Source of the DNA: Chrysomallon squamiferum
Lineage: Eukaryota > Mollusca > Gastropoda > Neomphalida > Peltospiridae
Reading direction: 5' to 3'
NCBI GenBank assembly: GCA_012295275.1
Contig: CM022675.1
Location: 3,595,246-3,659,245, forward strand
DNA: 64,000 nt
Shown: one piece after another, positions 11,865-32,595 of the stretch
Layout: every line of letters starts with the position of its first letter
Numbering within the stretch: the first letter of the stretch is position 1
Translations under genes and position numbers: made by a program
The notes under the pieces: generated by a model
What the model saw: the letters and a program-made list of their open reading frames with translations, nothing else
Database searches by the model: none
Told to the model about the DNA's origin: nothing

Positions 11865-12668
11865 AATAATAACAACAACAACATTGAAATTAGTTAAAGC
11901 ATAGATAAATATTTCGTGTTATGTATACTTATAAGTATACTTATAAAATAAATAAAATAATACAGTAATAATAAAAGCAAATTAAATAAATATTTGATTG
12001 TAATAATTAAACCAACAGTAAATTCACTAATAATTATTCAAAATAAAAAAAGATATAAATAAGTAAATAAATTAACAAATAAAACTACACACAATACACA
12101 CATTCATACATGCATGTGTACACACGTACATATTATACACACATACATATACACGTACAAATTAAATCATATACTTACAGATATAAATCCTCTGATATAA
12201 ACACACGTGCAGACGCGCACACATACACATGCAAACACATACGTAGATGATTATACACATTCAAACACATACACAAAACTATATATATATATATATATAT
12301 ATACACATAAAAAATATTCGTTCGAGTCTCGCCTGCGGCATCTGACGGGTTTGTGAGGTCGTGATTGGACTTTGTCCTCCTGCGCCAGTGCGTTCCCGAA
12401 TATTGTCTGTGTGCAGAGGCTGATATGAAGTACACAAGAATATTGAAATACTGAAAAAACAACATAAAACCCAGACAACTGCCTGTGCCAGGTTTTCCAA
12501 AAAAAAAAAAAAAAAATTAATCCTTGCAAAAATTACGAAAGACAAAGAACGGTGTGCTTCGTGGAAAGAGATAATTATCCTCGGTTATTGAGCAATCTTT
12601 TTTTTTTTTTTTTTTTTTTTTTTGATATATCGTTGTCCGCCTGCGGGAAAATATTCATATCATACATA
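11865..12668. repeat. Duplicated ~800 bp segment, copy A
   Basis: This segment is repeated at about 13030-13888. The order of blocks is the same in both: AAATTAGTT..ATATTTCGTGTTATGTATA, a TAAAATAAATAAAATAATACAGTAATA block, TATATTACACACA-like dinucleotide runs, a GC-rich core of about 110 bp (12317-12437), then AAAGACAAAGAACGGTGTGC (near 12537) and TCGTTGTCCGCCT (12630-12642). The core is strikingly richer in GC than everything near it. Frames in the core are open on the minus strand in several phases, but no start or splice structure or protein similarity supports a gene. Confidence 0.8.
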
Positions 12669-13029
12669 TATCTTCCCATATACAGACACATACATACAAA
12701 CATATGCATATCAACACTAATGAATATTAATATTTACTTTTTTTTTTTTTTTTTCCCCTGGTTTTTTCGCTGTCTTTTAACATGGTTGTAGTTTGGATGT
12801 TTGTGAGTAAATTTATATAAAATGCATTTTTAATGTGTGTGTGATCTCTGTTATTTTTTTTTCACAATTGTATTTCATACAAATATATTTTATTGGTTTT
12901 AAAAAAGTCACTGTTATTCTTCTTTTACGATGAGAAAATTAATAATTTAAGATTATAAGAAAAAATTTTAATGTTAATAATAATAATAATAATAGATTTT
13001 ATAAAAAAAAAGATTAATAAAAAAAATAA

Positions 13030-13888
13030 TAATAATAATAACAATAACAACAACACTAAAATTGAAATTAGTTAAATATTTCGTGTTATGTATAGTTATC
13101 AGTACACTTATAAAATAAATAAAATAATACAGTAATAATAAAAGCAAAATAAATAATAAATAAATATTTGATTGTAATAATTAAAAAATCCAACAGTAAA
13201 CTAATAATTATTCAAAATAAAAAAAGTTATAAAATAAGTAAATAAATTAACAAATAAACTACACATAATATACACATTCATTTGTACACACATAGACATA
13301 TATATATATATATACATATAAACACATATATACACAGACATACATATGCACATAAACATACATATACACGTACAAATTAAATCATATACTTACAGATATA
13401 AATCCTCTGATATAAAGACACGTGCAGACGCGCACACACATACATACAACCACACGTAGATGATTATACACACTGAAACACATTCAAAAACATATATAAA
13501 ACTATATATATATATACATACACATAAATATTCGTTCGAGTCTCGTCAGCGGCATCTGACGGGTTTGTGAGGTCGTGATTGGACTTTATCCTCCTGCGCC
13601 AGTGCGTTCCCGAATATTGTCTGTGTGCAGAGTTTGATATGAAGTACATAAGAATATTCAAATACTAAAAAAAAAAAAAAAAAAAAACACACATACAGTT
13701 GCCAGTGTCAGGTTTTCCAACAAAAAAAAAAAAAAATGAAAAAATTACGAAAGACAAAGAACGGTGTGCTTCGTGGAAAGAGATAATTACCCTCGGTTAT
13801 TGAGCAACCTTTTTTTTTAATTTTAATTTTTTTTTTTTTTTATTTATATCGTTGTCCGCCTAAGGGAAAATGTGCATACATACATTCC
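13030..13888. repeat. Duplicated ~800 bp segment, copy B
   Basis: The second copy of the segment at 11865-12668, offset by about 1.2 kb. The GC-rich core here is about 13530-13650 and differs from copy A by only a few substitutions (CCT to TCA after GAGTCTCG, one G to A, GC to TT), whereas the flanking AT and microsatellite parts have changed length. The spacer between copies (about 12670-13030) is unique AT-rich DNA. Confidence 0.8.
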
Positions 13889-14151
13889 ACAAGTTTATCT
13901 TGTCTGTTAGCAGTAATAATCTTTTATGTGAACCTTTTCACGGGCAGGAGAAAATATCATGGTTAATGATTAATTAATTCTGGAACACTGGTTGGAATTA
14001 AAAAAAGGATAATAGCCACTGAAAAGAACTGATCTTGCAAACCATAAAACTCAAGTTTATATGTTTTTAATATTGATTCCTTCGTAAAAGAGTATTTTAT
14101 ATCATGACATATTTTAAAATTAAGAATAATTTTAGTATTGCTTTTTTTTTT

Positions 14152-14188
<37 letters not shown>
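14152..14188. repeat. (GA)n microsatellite
   Basis: An AG run of about 37 bp, close to the likely 3' end of the 14.9-22.9 kb gene. Confidence 0.95.
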
Positions 14189-14189
<1 letters not shown>

Positions 14190-14229
14190 AAACTAGAATT
14201 TTCAAATGAGAGAGAGAAACAAAACTAGA

Positions 14230-14917
14230 GTTTTATTTCATATTTTTTATTTATAAAAATATCTTTTACAGTGATTAACAATACAAATCACAGATATATT
14301 TTGGAATGCAAACAAATGGGAAACAAAACAAAACAGTAAATGTAGAAAAATAAAATTTGTAGTAACCTGATTTTTAAAACAAATGCTAAAACTTAAAACA
14401 AAACTTAAAGAAGAAAAAACAGCATAAAACTAGTTATTTTACTTGATGTACAAAACTATTTTATAACAAAACTATTAAATACTTTGCTGCTAAACAAATC
14501 AATTAATATCAAGAAGATAAAACAAACTAAGAAAGTCAAAACAGATCTCTAAACATAATTTTGACAAAGGCAAGAAGTATAAAAACAAATATTTAAAGTA
14601 AAATCTATAAAATTATTTATATACAACCATTTTCTGCAAACTAAGTATAATACTATTTACTCCATTCCATGTAATTCATTCGTAACTCCTCCCATCTATC
14701 CATCATCATGTCAGTGAATACTAAGCTCCCCCCCACAAACAACTACTCGTTATATTAAATTAAATTAACACTACCCACATCTTCAGAATAATTCCATGAC
14801 AATAAAAAATTGTCCCTCTTACAAAATAATATTTTTATCATAATGTCAATCAAAGGTCTGCTCCACCTACATACATTCCCAGAATTCCTCAGTGTTCAGC
14901 AGTGGTTTACACTTCCA
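14230..14917 (-). other. Probable 3' untranslated region of the 14.9-22.9 kb gene
   Basis: This lies directly after the TAG at 14918. On the minus strand, AATAAA-type words occur near 14232 and 14250, which would suit polyadenylation. The extent is inferred only from these words and from the absence of other features. Confidence 0.35.
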
Positions 14918-22925
<8,008 letters not shown>

Positions 22926-22959
22926 GTTGTTACTGTGAACTTTGACACGGAACAATATA

Positions 22960-22969
22960 GTCACGTGAC
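22960..22969 (-). promoter_or_regulatory. Palindromic E-box GTCACGTGAC upstream of the modular gene
   Basis: A ten-base perfect palindrome about 35 bp upstream of the ATG at 22925. It equals the core of the CLEAR element bound by MiT/TFE and USF-type bHLH-zip factors. Related TCACGTGA sites lie at 24225-24232 and 11399-11406. Binding is inferred from the motif only. Confidence 0.45.
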
Positions 22970-23099
22970 ATTTTTGTCCGTCATCTAGATACTTCATTAG
23001 TAAATGTATACTTTGCATACAAGTGTTAAGACAGTTTAAGGACATTACGTTTGTAAATAGAAAATTGGCTAAAATATTTGATATAATTTGTTGTCAAAG

Positions 23100-23138
<39 letters not shown>

Positions 23139-23252
23139 TTTGGTTTCTACTGTGTACACATTTAACTCTCTTTTATGGAAAAGTAATGCATAATATGGAT
23201 GTACAGTGAAAGTTATTTTGCGCAAAATTATGAATTGCTCGAAAGCTTTAAA

Positions 23253-23298
<46 letters not shown>

Positions 23299-23796
23299 TT
23301 ACCGGTTCAAGCGTTATAATTAGCAATAATTTTAAGGGATATTTTTATATTTATCAGATTTTAAACTTTCTGAATTTCGATATGATTATTTGGGCCCATT
23401 AAATCTGCATTATAACAAAATAGCTTAAAAACTAATATTAATGGTGATTTATTTTTAGTTTTATTTAATATGTACTGCAATTCTGATTTTTTCTTTCTTT
23501 CTTTCTTTCTTTATTTTTTCCATTAGAATAGAAACAATGCATATTTTAAAATATTCATGCTAGGAAACTTTTTGCTGGGGTTTATATATATAAGCTAAAA
23601 TTTAGGATTTCTTGTTTTTTGTTTTTGTTGTTGTTGTTGTTCTTCTTCTTCTTTATCTTTTCTTTCTTGTTTTTGTTGTTGTTGTTCTAATGGTGATTTA
23701 TTTTTATTTTTTAATATTTAATATGTACTGTAATTGGTTTTTTTTTTTTTTTTTTTCTTTTTCCATTTAGAATAGAAACAATGCATATTTTAAAAT

Positions 23797-23827
<31 letters not shown>

Positions 23828-23845
23828 TTATTATTATTACACGCC
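23100..23845. repeat. Cluster of (ATT)n, (CTTT)n, (GTT)n and (CTT)n microsatellites
   Basis: ATT runs at 23101-23139 and 23259-23294, CTTT at 23492-23512, GTT near 23626-23642 and 23676-23690, CTT at 23797-23826. The blocks around ATGGTGATTTATTTTTA (near 23441 and 23690) followed by AGAATAGAAACAATGCATATTTTAAAAT (split over 23525-23552 and 23770-23796) are duplicated, showing a tandem duplication of about 245 bp. No gene seen. Confidence 0.8.
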
Positions 23846-24644
23846 ATACTTTTAGATTCAAATTTCATATAGGTGTTCTTATTACTTAAATAACCTTATA
23901 AATAAAATCTTTGTTCCAGAATAACGAAAAATATTTTGCCTCTGAAACTGTCTTAAAAAAGAACGACAAATATGTGTTTATGCATATGGCATATGCTCTA
24001 CTTACTAACAAGATATTGAAAATAGACCAAATGTTTCTGTCTATATTGAGCAGTATAAATATTAATTTAATTTTATATTTATAGCATGCAGAAAGATATT
24101 AATTCATTGTGTCGTAACCTTTTCGGTAAATTAGTTTTACTTGTCAACGCAGACTGTACATAAATTGTGTAAATAAGGTGTTCTGATCAAATATACCAAA
24201 CGATTATGCTCGCGATCAGTACAATCACGTGACCTCAAGTTTCAGTCAGACGACAAAGGGTTTCGCCAAAAGCAAACAAATGAGCTAAAAATAAAACATA
24301 TTTTAAAACTGTATGGTTTGCTGTCATCGAACAAAAATAGATGTTATTGTAAATTACGCAAAAAAGCATTAAAACAAATAAAAACAACGACATTTAATTA
24401 TACAATATTTATTATGGAAGTATAATAATTGATAAAAAGATTGGTTTTCAGATTTGTCTGAAAAACACTAAGATCAACAAGAAAATATAACCTCAAAAAT
24501 ATTATTAACTTTAAACTAAAATTTAAATAGTATATATACATATACATACACACACACGCACACACACATACACACACACACACAAATACAGATGCATAAT
24601 TAATTCTTATTTTAACACAAATCCATGCCATATTGTTATACATA

Positions 24645-27600
24645 TGGTAATTGTTAGTGTGAGAGTTCACCCAGTAACTAGTAGCATCAGATGGTTCACA
24701 CGGTAACTATTAGTGTCAAATGGTTCACACAGTAACTATTTGTTCAGAGGTCACACGGTAACTATTTGTCCAGAGGTCACACGGTAACTATTTGTCCAGA
24801 GGTCACACGGTAACTATTAATGTCAGAGGTCACACGGTAACTATTAGTGTCAGATGGTTAAGACGGTAACTATTAGTGTCAGGTGGTTCACATGGTAACT
24901 ATTAGTGTCAGACGGTTTACACGGTAACTGTTAATAACAGAGTTCACCCAGTAACTATCAGTGTCAGAGTTCACACAGTAACTATTAGTGTCAGAATTCA
25001 CACGGTTACTATTAGTGTCAGAGTCCACACAGTAACTATTACTGTCAGTAAGCTAACCCAATAACTATTAGTGTCACAGTTCACACAGTAACTATTAGTG
25101 TCAGAGATCACACAGTAACTATTAGTGTCAGATAGTTAACATGGTAACTATTACTGTCACATTTCATACGGTCACTCTTAGGGTCAGCGTTCACAGGTCA
25201 CCGTCGGTGTAAGAGTTCACATTGTAACTATTACTGTCAAGAGTTCGAATGGTAACTATTAGTGACAGTTCACATGGGAACTTTTAGTGTCACATTTTAC
25301 ACAGTAACTATTCGTATCAGCTGGTTCACATGGTAACTATTAGTGTCCGATGGTTAACACAGTAACTACTAGTCTCAGATGGTTCACACGGTAACTATTC
25401 GTTTCAGATCGTTCACACAGTAACTGTTGTGTCTGATAGTTAACACGGTAACTATTAGTGTCATAGTTCACATGGTATTTGTAACTTTTAGTGTCACATT
25501 TCAGTCACTATTAGTGTCAGCGTTAACGCGATCACCGTCAATGTCAGAGTTCACACAGTAACTATTAGTGTCAGAGTTCAAACAGTAATTATTAGTGCCA
25601 GAGTTCAAAAGGTAACTATTAGTGTCAGATGGTTCATTTACAGTAAGTTCACAAAATATTTGAGAATTTTACAAGTTCTGTAACCGAGTATCAGTTTAAA
25701 GAGAAAATACCATTTCAGATAATTTGCATTGTAACTCTTGATATCAAGGTTTACATAGTAAATATGGTTAATATTACTGTCAGATAGTTAACATGGTAAC
25801 TATTAGTGTCAGATTTTACACGGTAAGTATTAGTGTCAGATTTTACACGGTAACTATTAGTGTCACATTTTACACGGTAATTATTAGTGTCACATTTTAC
25901 ACGGTAACTATTAGTGTCACATTTTACACGGTAATTATTAGTGTCACATTTTACACGGTAACTAGTGTCAGCTGGTGTCACATGGTAACTATTAGCGTCT
26001 GATGGTTAACACAGTAACTATTAGTGTCAGATGGTTCACGTGGTAACTATTAGGTCACATTTCACAGGGTAACTACTAGTGTAAGAGGTCACACAGTAAC
26101 TATCAGTATCACATTTTAAATGGTAACTATTACTGTCAGCTGGTTCACATGGTAACTATTAGTGTTTGGTGGTTAACACAGTTACCATTAGTGTCAGATG
26201 GTTCACATGGTAACTATTAGGTCACATTTCACAGGATAACTATTAGTGTCAGAGGTCACACAGTAACTATTAGTGTCAGCGGTCACACAGTAACTTTTAG
26301 TGTCAGCGGTCACATAGTAACTATTAGTGTCAGAGGTCACACAGTAACTATTGGTGTCAGAGGTCACACAGTAACTATTAGTGGCAGCGGTCACGTAGTA
26401 ACTATTAGTGTCAGAGGTCACACAGTAACTATTAATGTCAGGTCACGTAGTAACTATTAGTGTCAGAGATCACACAGTAACTATTTAATGTCAGAGGTCA
26501 CGTAGTAACTATTTGTGTCAGAGGTCACACAGTAACTATTAATGTCAGCACTCACCATTAGTATCAAATGCTTCACTTGATAACTATTAGTGTCAGATGG
26601 TTCATTTACTGTCAGTTCACAAAGTAATTATAAGTTCACAAAATATTTGAGAATTTTACAAGTTCTGTAACCAAGTATCAGTTTACATAGAAAAGACCAT
26701 TTCAGATAATTTATATGGTAACTCTTAATATTAGTGTCAGAGGTCACACAGTAAATATTGGTGTCAGAGGTCACACAGTAACTATTAGTGACAGCGGTCA
26801 CACAGTAACTATTAGTGTCAGAGGTCACACAGTAACTATTAGTGTCAGAGGTCACGTAGTAACTATTAGTGTCAGAGGTCAGAGGTCACACAGTAACTAT
26901 TATTAATGTCAGTAACTATTAATGTCAGGTCACTCACCGTAGTAACTATTATTAGTAACTAAATGTCAGCACTCACCATTAGTATCAAATGCTTCACTTG
27001 ATAACTATTAGTGTCAGATGGTTCATTTACTGTCAGTTCACAAAGTAATTATAAGTTCACAAAATTTTACAATTTCTGTAACCAAGTATCAGTTTACATA
27101 GAAAAGACCATTTCAGATAATTTATATGGTAACTCTTAATATTAGTGTCAGAGGTCACACAGTAAATATTGGTGTCAGAGGTCACACAGTAACTATTAGT
27201 GGCAGCGGTCACACAGTAACTATTAGTGTCAGAGGTCACACAGTAACTATTAGTGTCAGAGGTCACACAGTAACTATTAGTGTCAGAGGTCACACAGTAA
27301 CTATTAGTGTCAGAGGTCACGTAGTAACTATTAGTGTCAGAGGTCACACAGTAACTATTAATGTCAGCACTCACCATTAGTATCAAATGCTTCACTTGAT
27401 AACTATTAGTGTCAGATGGTTCATTTACTGTCAGTTCACAAAGTAATTATAAGTTCACAAAATATTTGAGAATTTTACAAGTTCAGTAACCCAGTATCAG
27501 TTTACATAGAAAAGACCATTTCAGATAATTTATATGGTAACTCTTAATATCAACGTTTACATAGCAAATATTGGTGTCAGAGAGTTTACAAAGTAACTAT

Positions 27601-30195
27601 CAGTACGTTAGTGTCGATTCATTAAGCAAGTACTGGTGAATTGAATGAGTGCTGCGATTATTTTAAGTTTACACAGTAACTAGAAGCGTCAAATACTTCA
27701 CATGGTAACTATTAGTGTCACATAGTTCACATGGTCACTATTAGTGTCAAATAGTTCACATGGTAACTATTAGTGTCACATAGTTCACATGGTCACTATT
27801 AGTGTCACAAAACATAATTTTCACATGGTATCAGTTTACATAGAAAAGACCATTTCACATAGTTCACATGGTAACTATTAGTGTCACATCGTTCACATGG
27901 TAACTATTAGTGTCACATAGTTCACATTGTCACTATTAGTGTCAATAGTTCACATGGTAACTATTAGTGTCACTTAGTTCACATGGTAACTATTAGTGTC
28001 ACATAGTTCTCATGGTCACTATTAGTGTCACACAGTTCACATGGTAACTATTAGTGTCACATCGTTCACATGGTAACTATTAGGATCACATAGTTCACAT
28101 GGTAACTATTAGTGTCACATAGTTCACATGGTAACTATTAGTGACACATAGTTCACATGGTCACTATTAGTGTCACATAGTTCACATGGTAACTATTAGT
28201 GTCACATCGTTCACATGGTAACTATTAGTGACACATAGTTCACATGGTAACTATTAGTGTTACATCGTTCACATGGTAACTATTAGTGTCATATCGTTCA
28301 CATGGTAACTATTAGTGTGAGCGTTCACACAGAAACCATTAGTGTCAGATGGTTCACGTAGTAACTATTAATGTCAGAGTTCACATAGTAACTATTAGTG
28401 TCAGCGTTCTAGCGGTCACCGTCAGTGTCAGAGTTCAAGCAGTAACTGTCAGTGTCAGAGTTCACTGTAAATAGTGTCAGGTGGTTCACACAGTAACTGT
28501 AAGTAGTGTCAGAGTTTACACAGTAATTGTCAGATAGTTCACATGGTAACTGTTAGTGTCAGAGTTTACCCACAAACTAGTGGCATCAAAGTTTTCACAG
28601 TAACTGTTAGTTCACTTAGTATCTCTTAATGTCAGTTGACAACTATTGAACATTTTGTAACTACTAGTGTCAGTTCGGAAAATGTTTGAAAATTTACAAA
28701 TATCAGTTCACAGAATAATTATTTAGTAACTATACAGTATCAAAAATTACACAGTAACATTTACTGTCAGTTCACAAAACTTTGAAAATTTTACAAGTTC
28801 TGTAACCAAGTATCAGTTTAAACAGAAAAGACCATTTCAGATCATTTATATGGTAACTCTTAGTATCAAGGTTTACATAGTAAATATTGGTGTCAGAGTT
28901 TACATGGTAACTGTCAGTTTCATGGTTTACACAGTACCAGTTTTTTAATCAAGTACTAATAACAGTTCACAAATGGGTTGAATAAACATGGTAATTCTTA
29001 ATGTCAAATGTCTTAGTTCACACAGTAACCATTAACGTGAGTTCACAGATTGTTGAAAATTTAAATAATTATCATTTGAGATAACTTACATAGTAACTGT
29101 CAGTGTCATTTCACACAGTAATATGTTGTGCCATTTAACACAATAGCTATTAGTATCAGGATGTTCTCACAATAACTATTAATATCAATATTAATATCAA
29201 AGTTTATGAACAACTATTAGTACAAGTTAGTTTATACAATGGCTATTAGAATGAGATAATTCACACAACAGATACTAGCATAAGATAGTTTATACATTGG
29301 CTATTAGCATGAGATAGTTCACACAAGAGCTACTAGCATAAGAGTTTATACACTGGCTATTAGTATAAGATAGTTTATACAATAGCTATTAGGATAAGGT
29401 AGTTCACACAACAGCTACTAGCATAAGATAGTTCACACGAGTCATAAGATTGTTTATACAATAGTTATTGGTATAAGACAGTTTATAACATTTAGCATCA
29501 TAGTTTATATATAGTAATTGTTAATGTCAGTTCACAAACTTTTAGTGTGAGTTTACATGGTAAGTATTAATATCAGATATTTCAGACAATGATAGCTTTG
29601 CATAGTAACTTTAAGGATCATAATTATTAGCAGTAATAACATGACATTTCAGATAGTTCACACAATAATACTGTCAGGTAGTTTTTCAAAAACATTTTCA
29701 CACAATAGCTATTAGTCAGTTCACCCAGATGTTGGTGTCAGTTTACAAAGTAAACATTAGCATCAGATCTTTTTCATATTAAGTGTGCTCATGAAATATT
29801 TTGCAAAATAACTTTTAGTGTCATGGTTTACACAGTGTCAGATAGTTCAAACTGTTTACATGGTAATTGTGTCAGTTCAATAATTAATGTCACATTAATA
29901 ATTAATGACAGGTGAGAAATTTATCACAATAATTACTACCATTAGAAATTTTGCATATTAACTATCAATGTCATATATTTTGAAACAGATCACACATCAG
30001 TTATTTATGCTGTATTTTTCTGTTACTATTCTTGTCATAATTCACACAATCCATTTCAATGTCAGTTCACCCAATAATATTAGTTTACACAGTAATTTGT
30101 AATGATGGATGGTTCACACAGTAACTAATAGTGTCAGTTCACAAAATAACTATTATGATCAGTTCACACAGTGACTATTGCTGTCATAGTTCACA
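24645..30195. repeat. Giant minisatellite, unit about 27 bp, with higher-order organisation
   Basis: The commonest unit is close to GTAACTATTAGTGTCAGAGG plus TCACACA (27 bp), with variants of 23-30 bp using GGTTCACATG or ATTTTACACG. It is regular from about 24,650 to 28,640 and decays gradually to about 30,195, on the order of 150 units. Because 27 is a multiple of 3, several frames stay open on both strands (VTISVRGHT on plus, TNSYCVTSD on minus), but they lack splice context and follow the repeat, so they are not called genes. Sub-arrays differ: a TTTTACACG type at 25,810-25,965, a GGTCACACA type at 26,250-27,370 and a CACATAGTTCACATG type at 27,690-28,310. The array fills the intergenic space between the 5' end of the modular gene and the 3' end of DAZAP2. 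Confidence 0.95.
25640..28880. repeat. Interspersed ~105 bp spacer forming a higher-order repeat
   Basis: A non-27-mer block containing AAATATTTGAGAATTTTACA, AGTATCAGTTTA and ACCATTTCAGATAATTTATA recurs at about 25640-25745, 26610-26715, 27030-27135, 27435-27545 and 28770-28875, with a partial copy near 27825-27855. Three successive copies are spaced by about 400-425 bp, each followed by the same GGTAACTCTTAATATTAGTG start, so whole blocks of 27-mers have been amplified together. Confidence 0.88.
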
Positions 30196-30913
30196 ATAAA
30201 TAAAATATGTCTACACAAAATTTTAAAAATGCTGCAGTAACTGCAACATACATATTTGCTATTTACAATCAAATGTTTCATATATGTACAATGAAAACAA
30301 ATACATTTAACTTTTATTAAATTTATTTCTGATTTATATAATAATAATAAAATTAATAATAAAAACTAATGAAAGTATATTAGTATGATATACTTCTTTA
30401 TTAAAAGAATTAATATGAACTTCAAACTTTAGAAACATTATTTACAAATATTTTAAGTCATCAATGAAGTTAAAATTAAAATTAATTTTTATATGAAAAT
30501 TTAAACACAACATCAATTATTACTCCATAACTGAAGTAACAAATTACAGTTAAATCTGTATTAACAAATATTAAATGCAACATTACAAATTGTCAAAGAT
30601 GTTTTTAAAAATTTAGTAACATTAATATATTTTAATCATAAGAGATAATTAAATATTATTCTTTTTCATGTAATTGTTCCATCCATTTTGAGAATAAGAT
30701 TTTTTTCATAAATACCAGAGTATTTCGTGCCCTAAACCTGAATATTATCACAGAGGCAATACATTTTTTTCTTTATATTGCTCCATCAATTAAAAAAACA
30801 ATAAATTAATTAACAACAACTAATTTACAAAATTTGGGTCAGTCAACAAATAATGAATGTTGATTTGCTCAGAAGAATCAAAAATGACTGAATGCTGCTC
30901 CTCCCACTGTCAA
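30195..30913 (-). other. Probable DAZAP2 3' untranslated region
   Basis: AT-rich, largely non-repetitive DNA directly after the DAZAP2 stop codon at 30914. On the minus strand, AATAAA-type words occur near 30790 and 30315-30335. The true end is unknown; the minisatellite to the left sets an outer limit. Confidence 0.4.
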
Positions 30914-32549
30914 TCACCAGAATGTAGTCCCACCTCCAGTTCCTCCTGTCAGCCAACTGGCAGGTTTCTGTGTGCCAATCACAGTGTTGCCCTGCATGGC
31001 ATAGAGCTGAGCTCCTGTAGGAGCAACACCAGGGGGTGGGGGCTAGAAAATAAATAAATAAATAAATAATAACAAAATAATGATAGTAACAATGACAACA
31101 GTATAAAAATAACCATGATATTAAGAACAGCAACAATACTAATCATATAACATTTTTTATTATTATTATTAAAATTAATAATAATGACAAATAAAATAAA
31201 ATGTTACCTGATAATTCAATTAAAAAAATACTGGTATTATATATAATCAATGGTATCTGGTTAAAATAGAAAATTGTTAAACAACTATTTTTTATTTATT
31301 TATTATTTTTTTAAACAGATGGATGTGTTCTCAGAAACAAAATGGAATATTTTTATTTTCAATTTAAACATTAAAAACATTAATATTATTTGAATGTAAT
31401 AGGAAGAAATAACATTACTATAATATTCTAGGATTATTATTATTATTAATACTATTATAAGAAATTTTATATATTAATGAAAAAAAAAAAATTGTTAGTA
31501 CATGTAAACTTATATTTTATGGCCAGTTCACATCTTTTTATTATTTTTATTTTTGTTATACTGTAATATGTAAATCTCTATAATGCAAATAATAATATAA
31601 TAATTTCATCTAAATTATTAAACTGAGAACAATATAAATGTAAAATTTGAGAGCATTTGATACAAACAATAATTGTTAAAATGTTGTTAGCATTGGAATG
31701 TAAAATGTCCAGATGTAAAATATTTATCAATGAAATTTTTGACAAAAGAGATGTAAATTTAAAATTTATTATAAAATGAATTACTAACTAAAATATAAGG
31801 AAATCTATTCCTATACCAAATGTTTTTAATACCACAAAAAAAATAATGTTTAGCTGTATCTGTCTAAACAACTGAAAATATAATCAATAAGCTAATTTTT
31901 TAAGAAACTATATAAATTATAGCAAAGACAATTTTTAAACTCTAAACAGTTTGTGTATAGCAAGCCAATTGAAAACATTTGTTTAAACTAAGAAAATTTA
32001 TTGTAAATGTCATTTTAATTATGTAAAACATTTTGTTTGTATAAAAACATGCATTCAAAATGTTTGTAAATGTATTGTAGATATAAATAGAAAAAATATA
32101 TACTTTTTTATCGTAAGTGTAAATTATTTAATAATAACATCAATAAAATAAAGAAAAAATGTGTAAACAAGTGAATATAAATAAATATCTATCTGTTCAC
32201 TATTTGTTGTTTTTTATGAAAAATATAAACAAAAACATTTTATCTGAACTGTCATGTACAATATTTTGCTTTCAAAACATGAACAAAGTTACGAGTTCAT
32301 GACACTAAACTTTTAACAAACAACAACTTTTTATACCTAAACCTCACAGATCTAATACCACTTTTTAAACATCCAAAACTAATACAGAAATACCCAAAAA
32401 TGTAAGCTTCATCTAAAAAACGATTTTAAAACTGAACTAAACAAATTGAACTAAAAATTACTTTTTAATATGAGGCACTATTAACATCAGGTTTAAAAAA
32501 GAAGAAAAAAGAACAAGCTGGTATGAAACACTGTTAAAAAAAGGCTTAA

Positions 32550-32595
<46 letters not shown>

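Noticed and set aside
12317-12437. tRNA gene suggested by GTTCGAGTC
   Set aside because: No A box or cloverleaf could be found at the right distance; TA repeats occupy that position.
12175-12545. Minus-strand frames over the duplicated GC-rich core, three phases open
   Set aside because: No start or splice structure, no recognised domain, and frames are broken differently in the second copy.
25751-27395. Repetitive frames on both strands in the minisatellite
   Set aside because: Unit length divisible by 3 makes frames stay open; sequence follows the repeat, not a gene. Listed only as a low-interest finding.
24645-30195. CRISPR-like array
   Set aside because: Units are adjacent and variable without unique spacers, and the genome is clearly animal.
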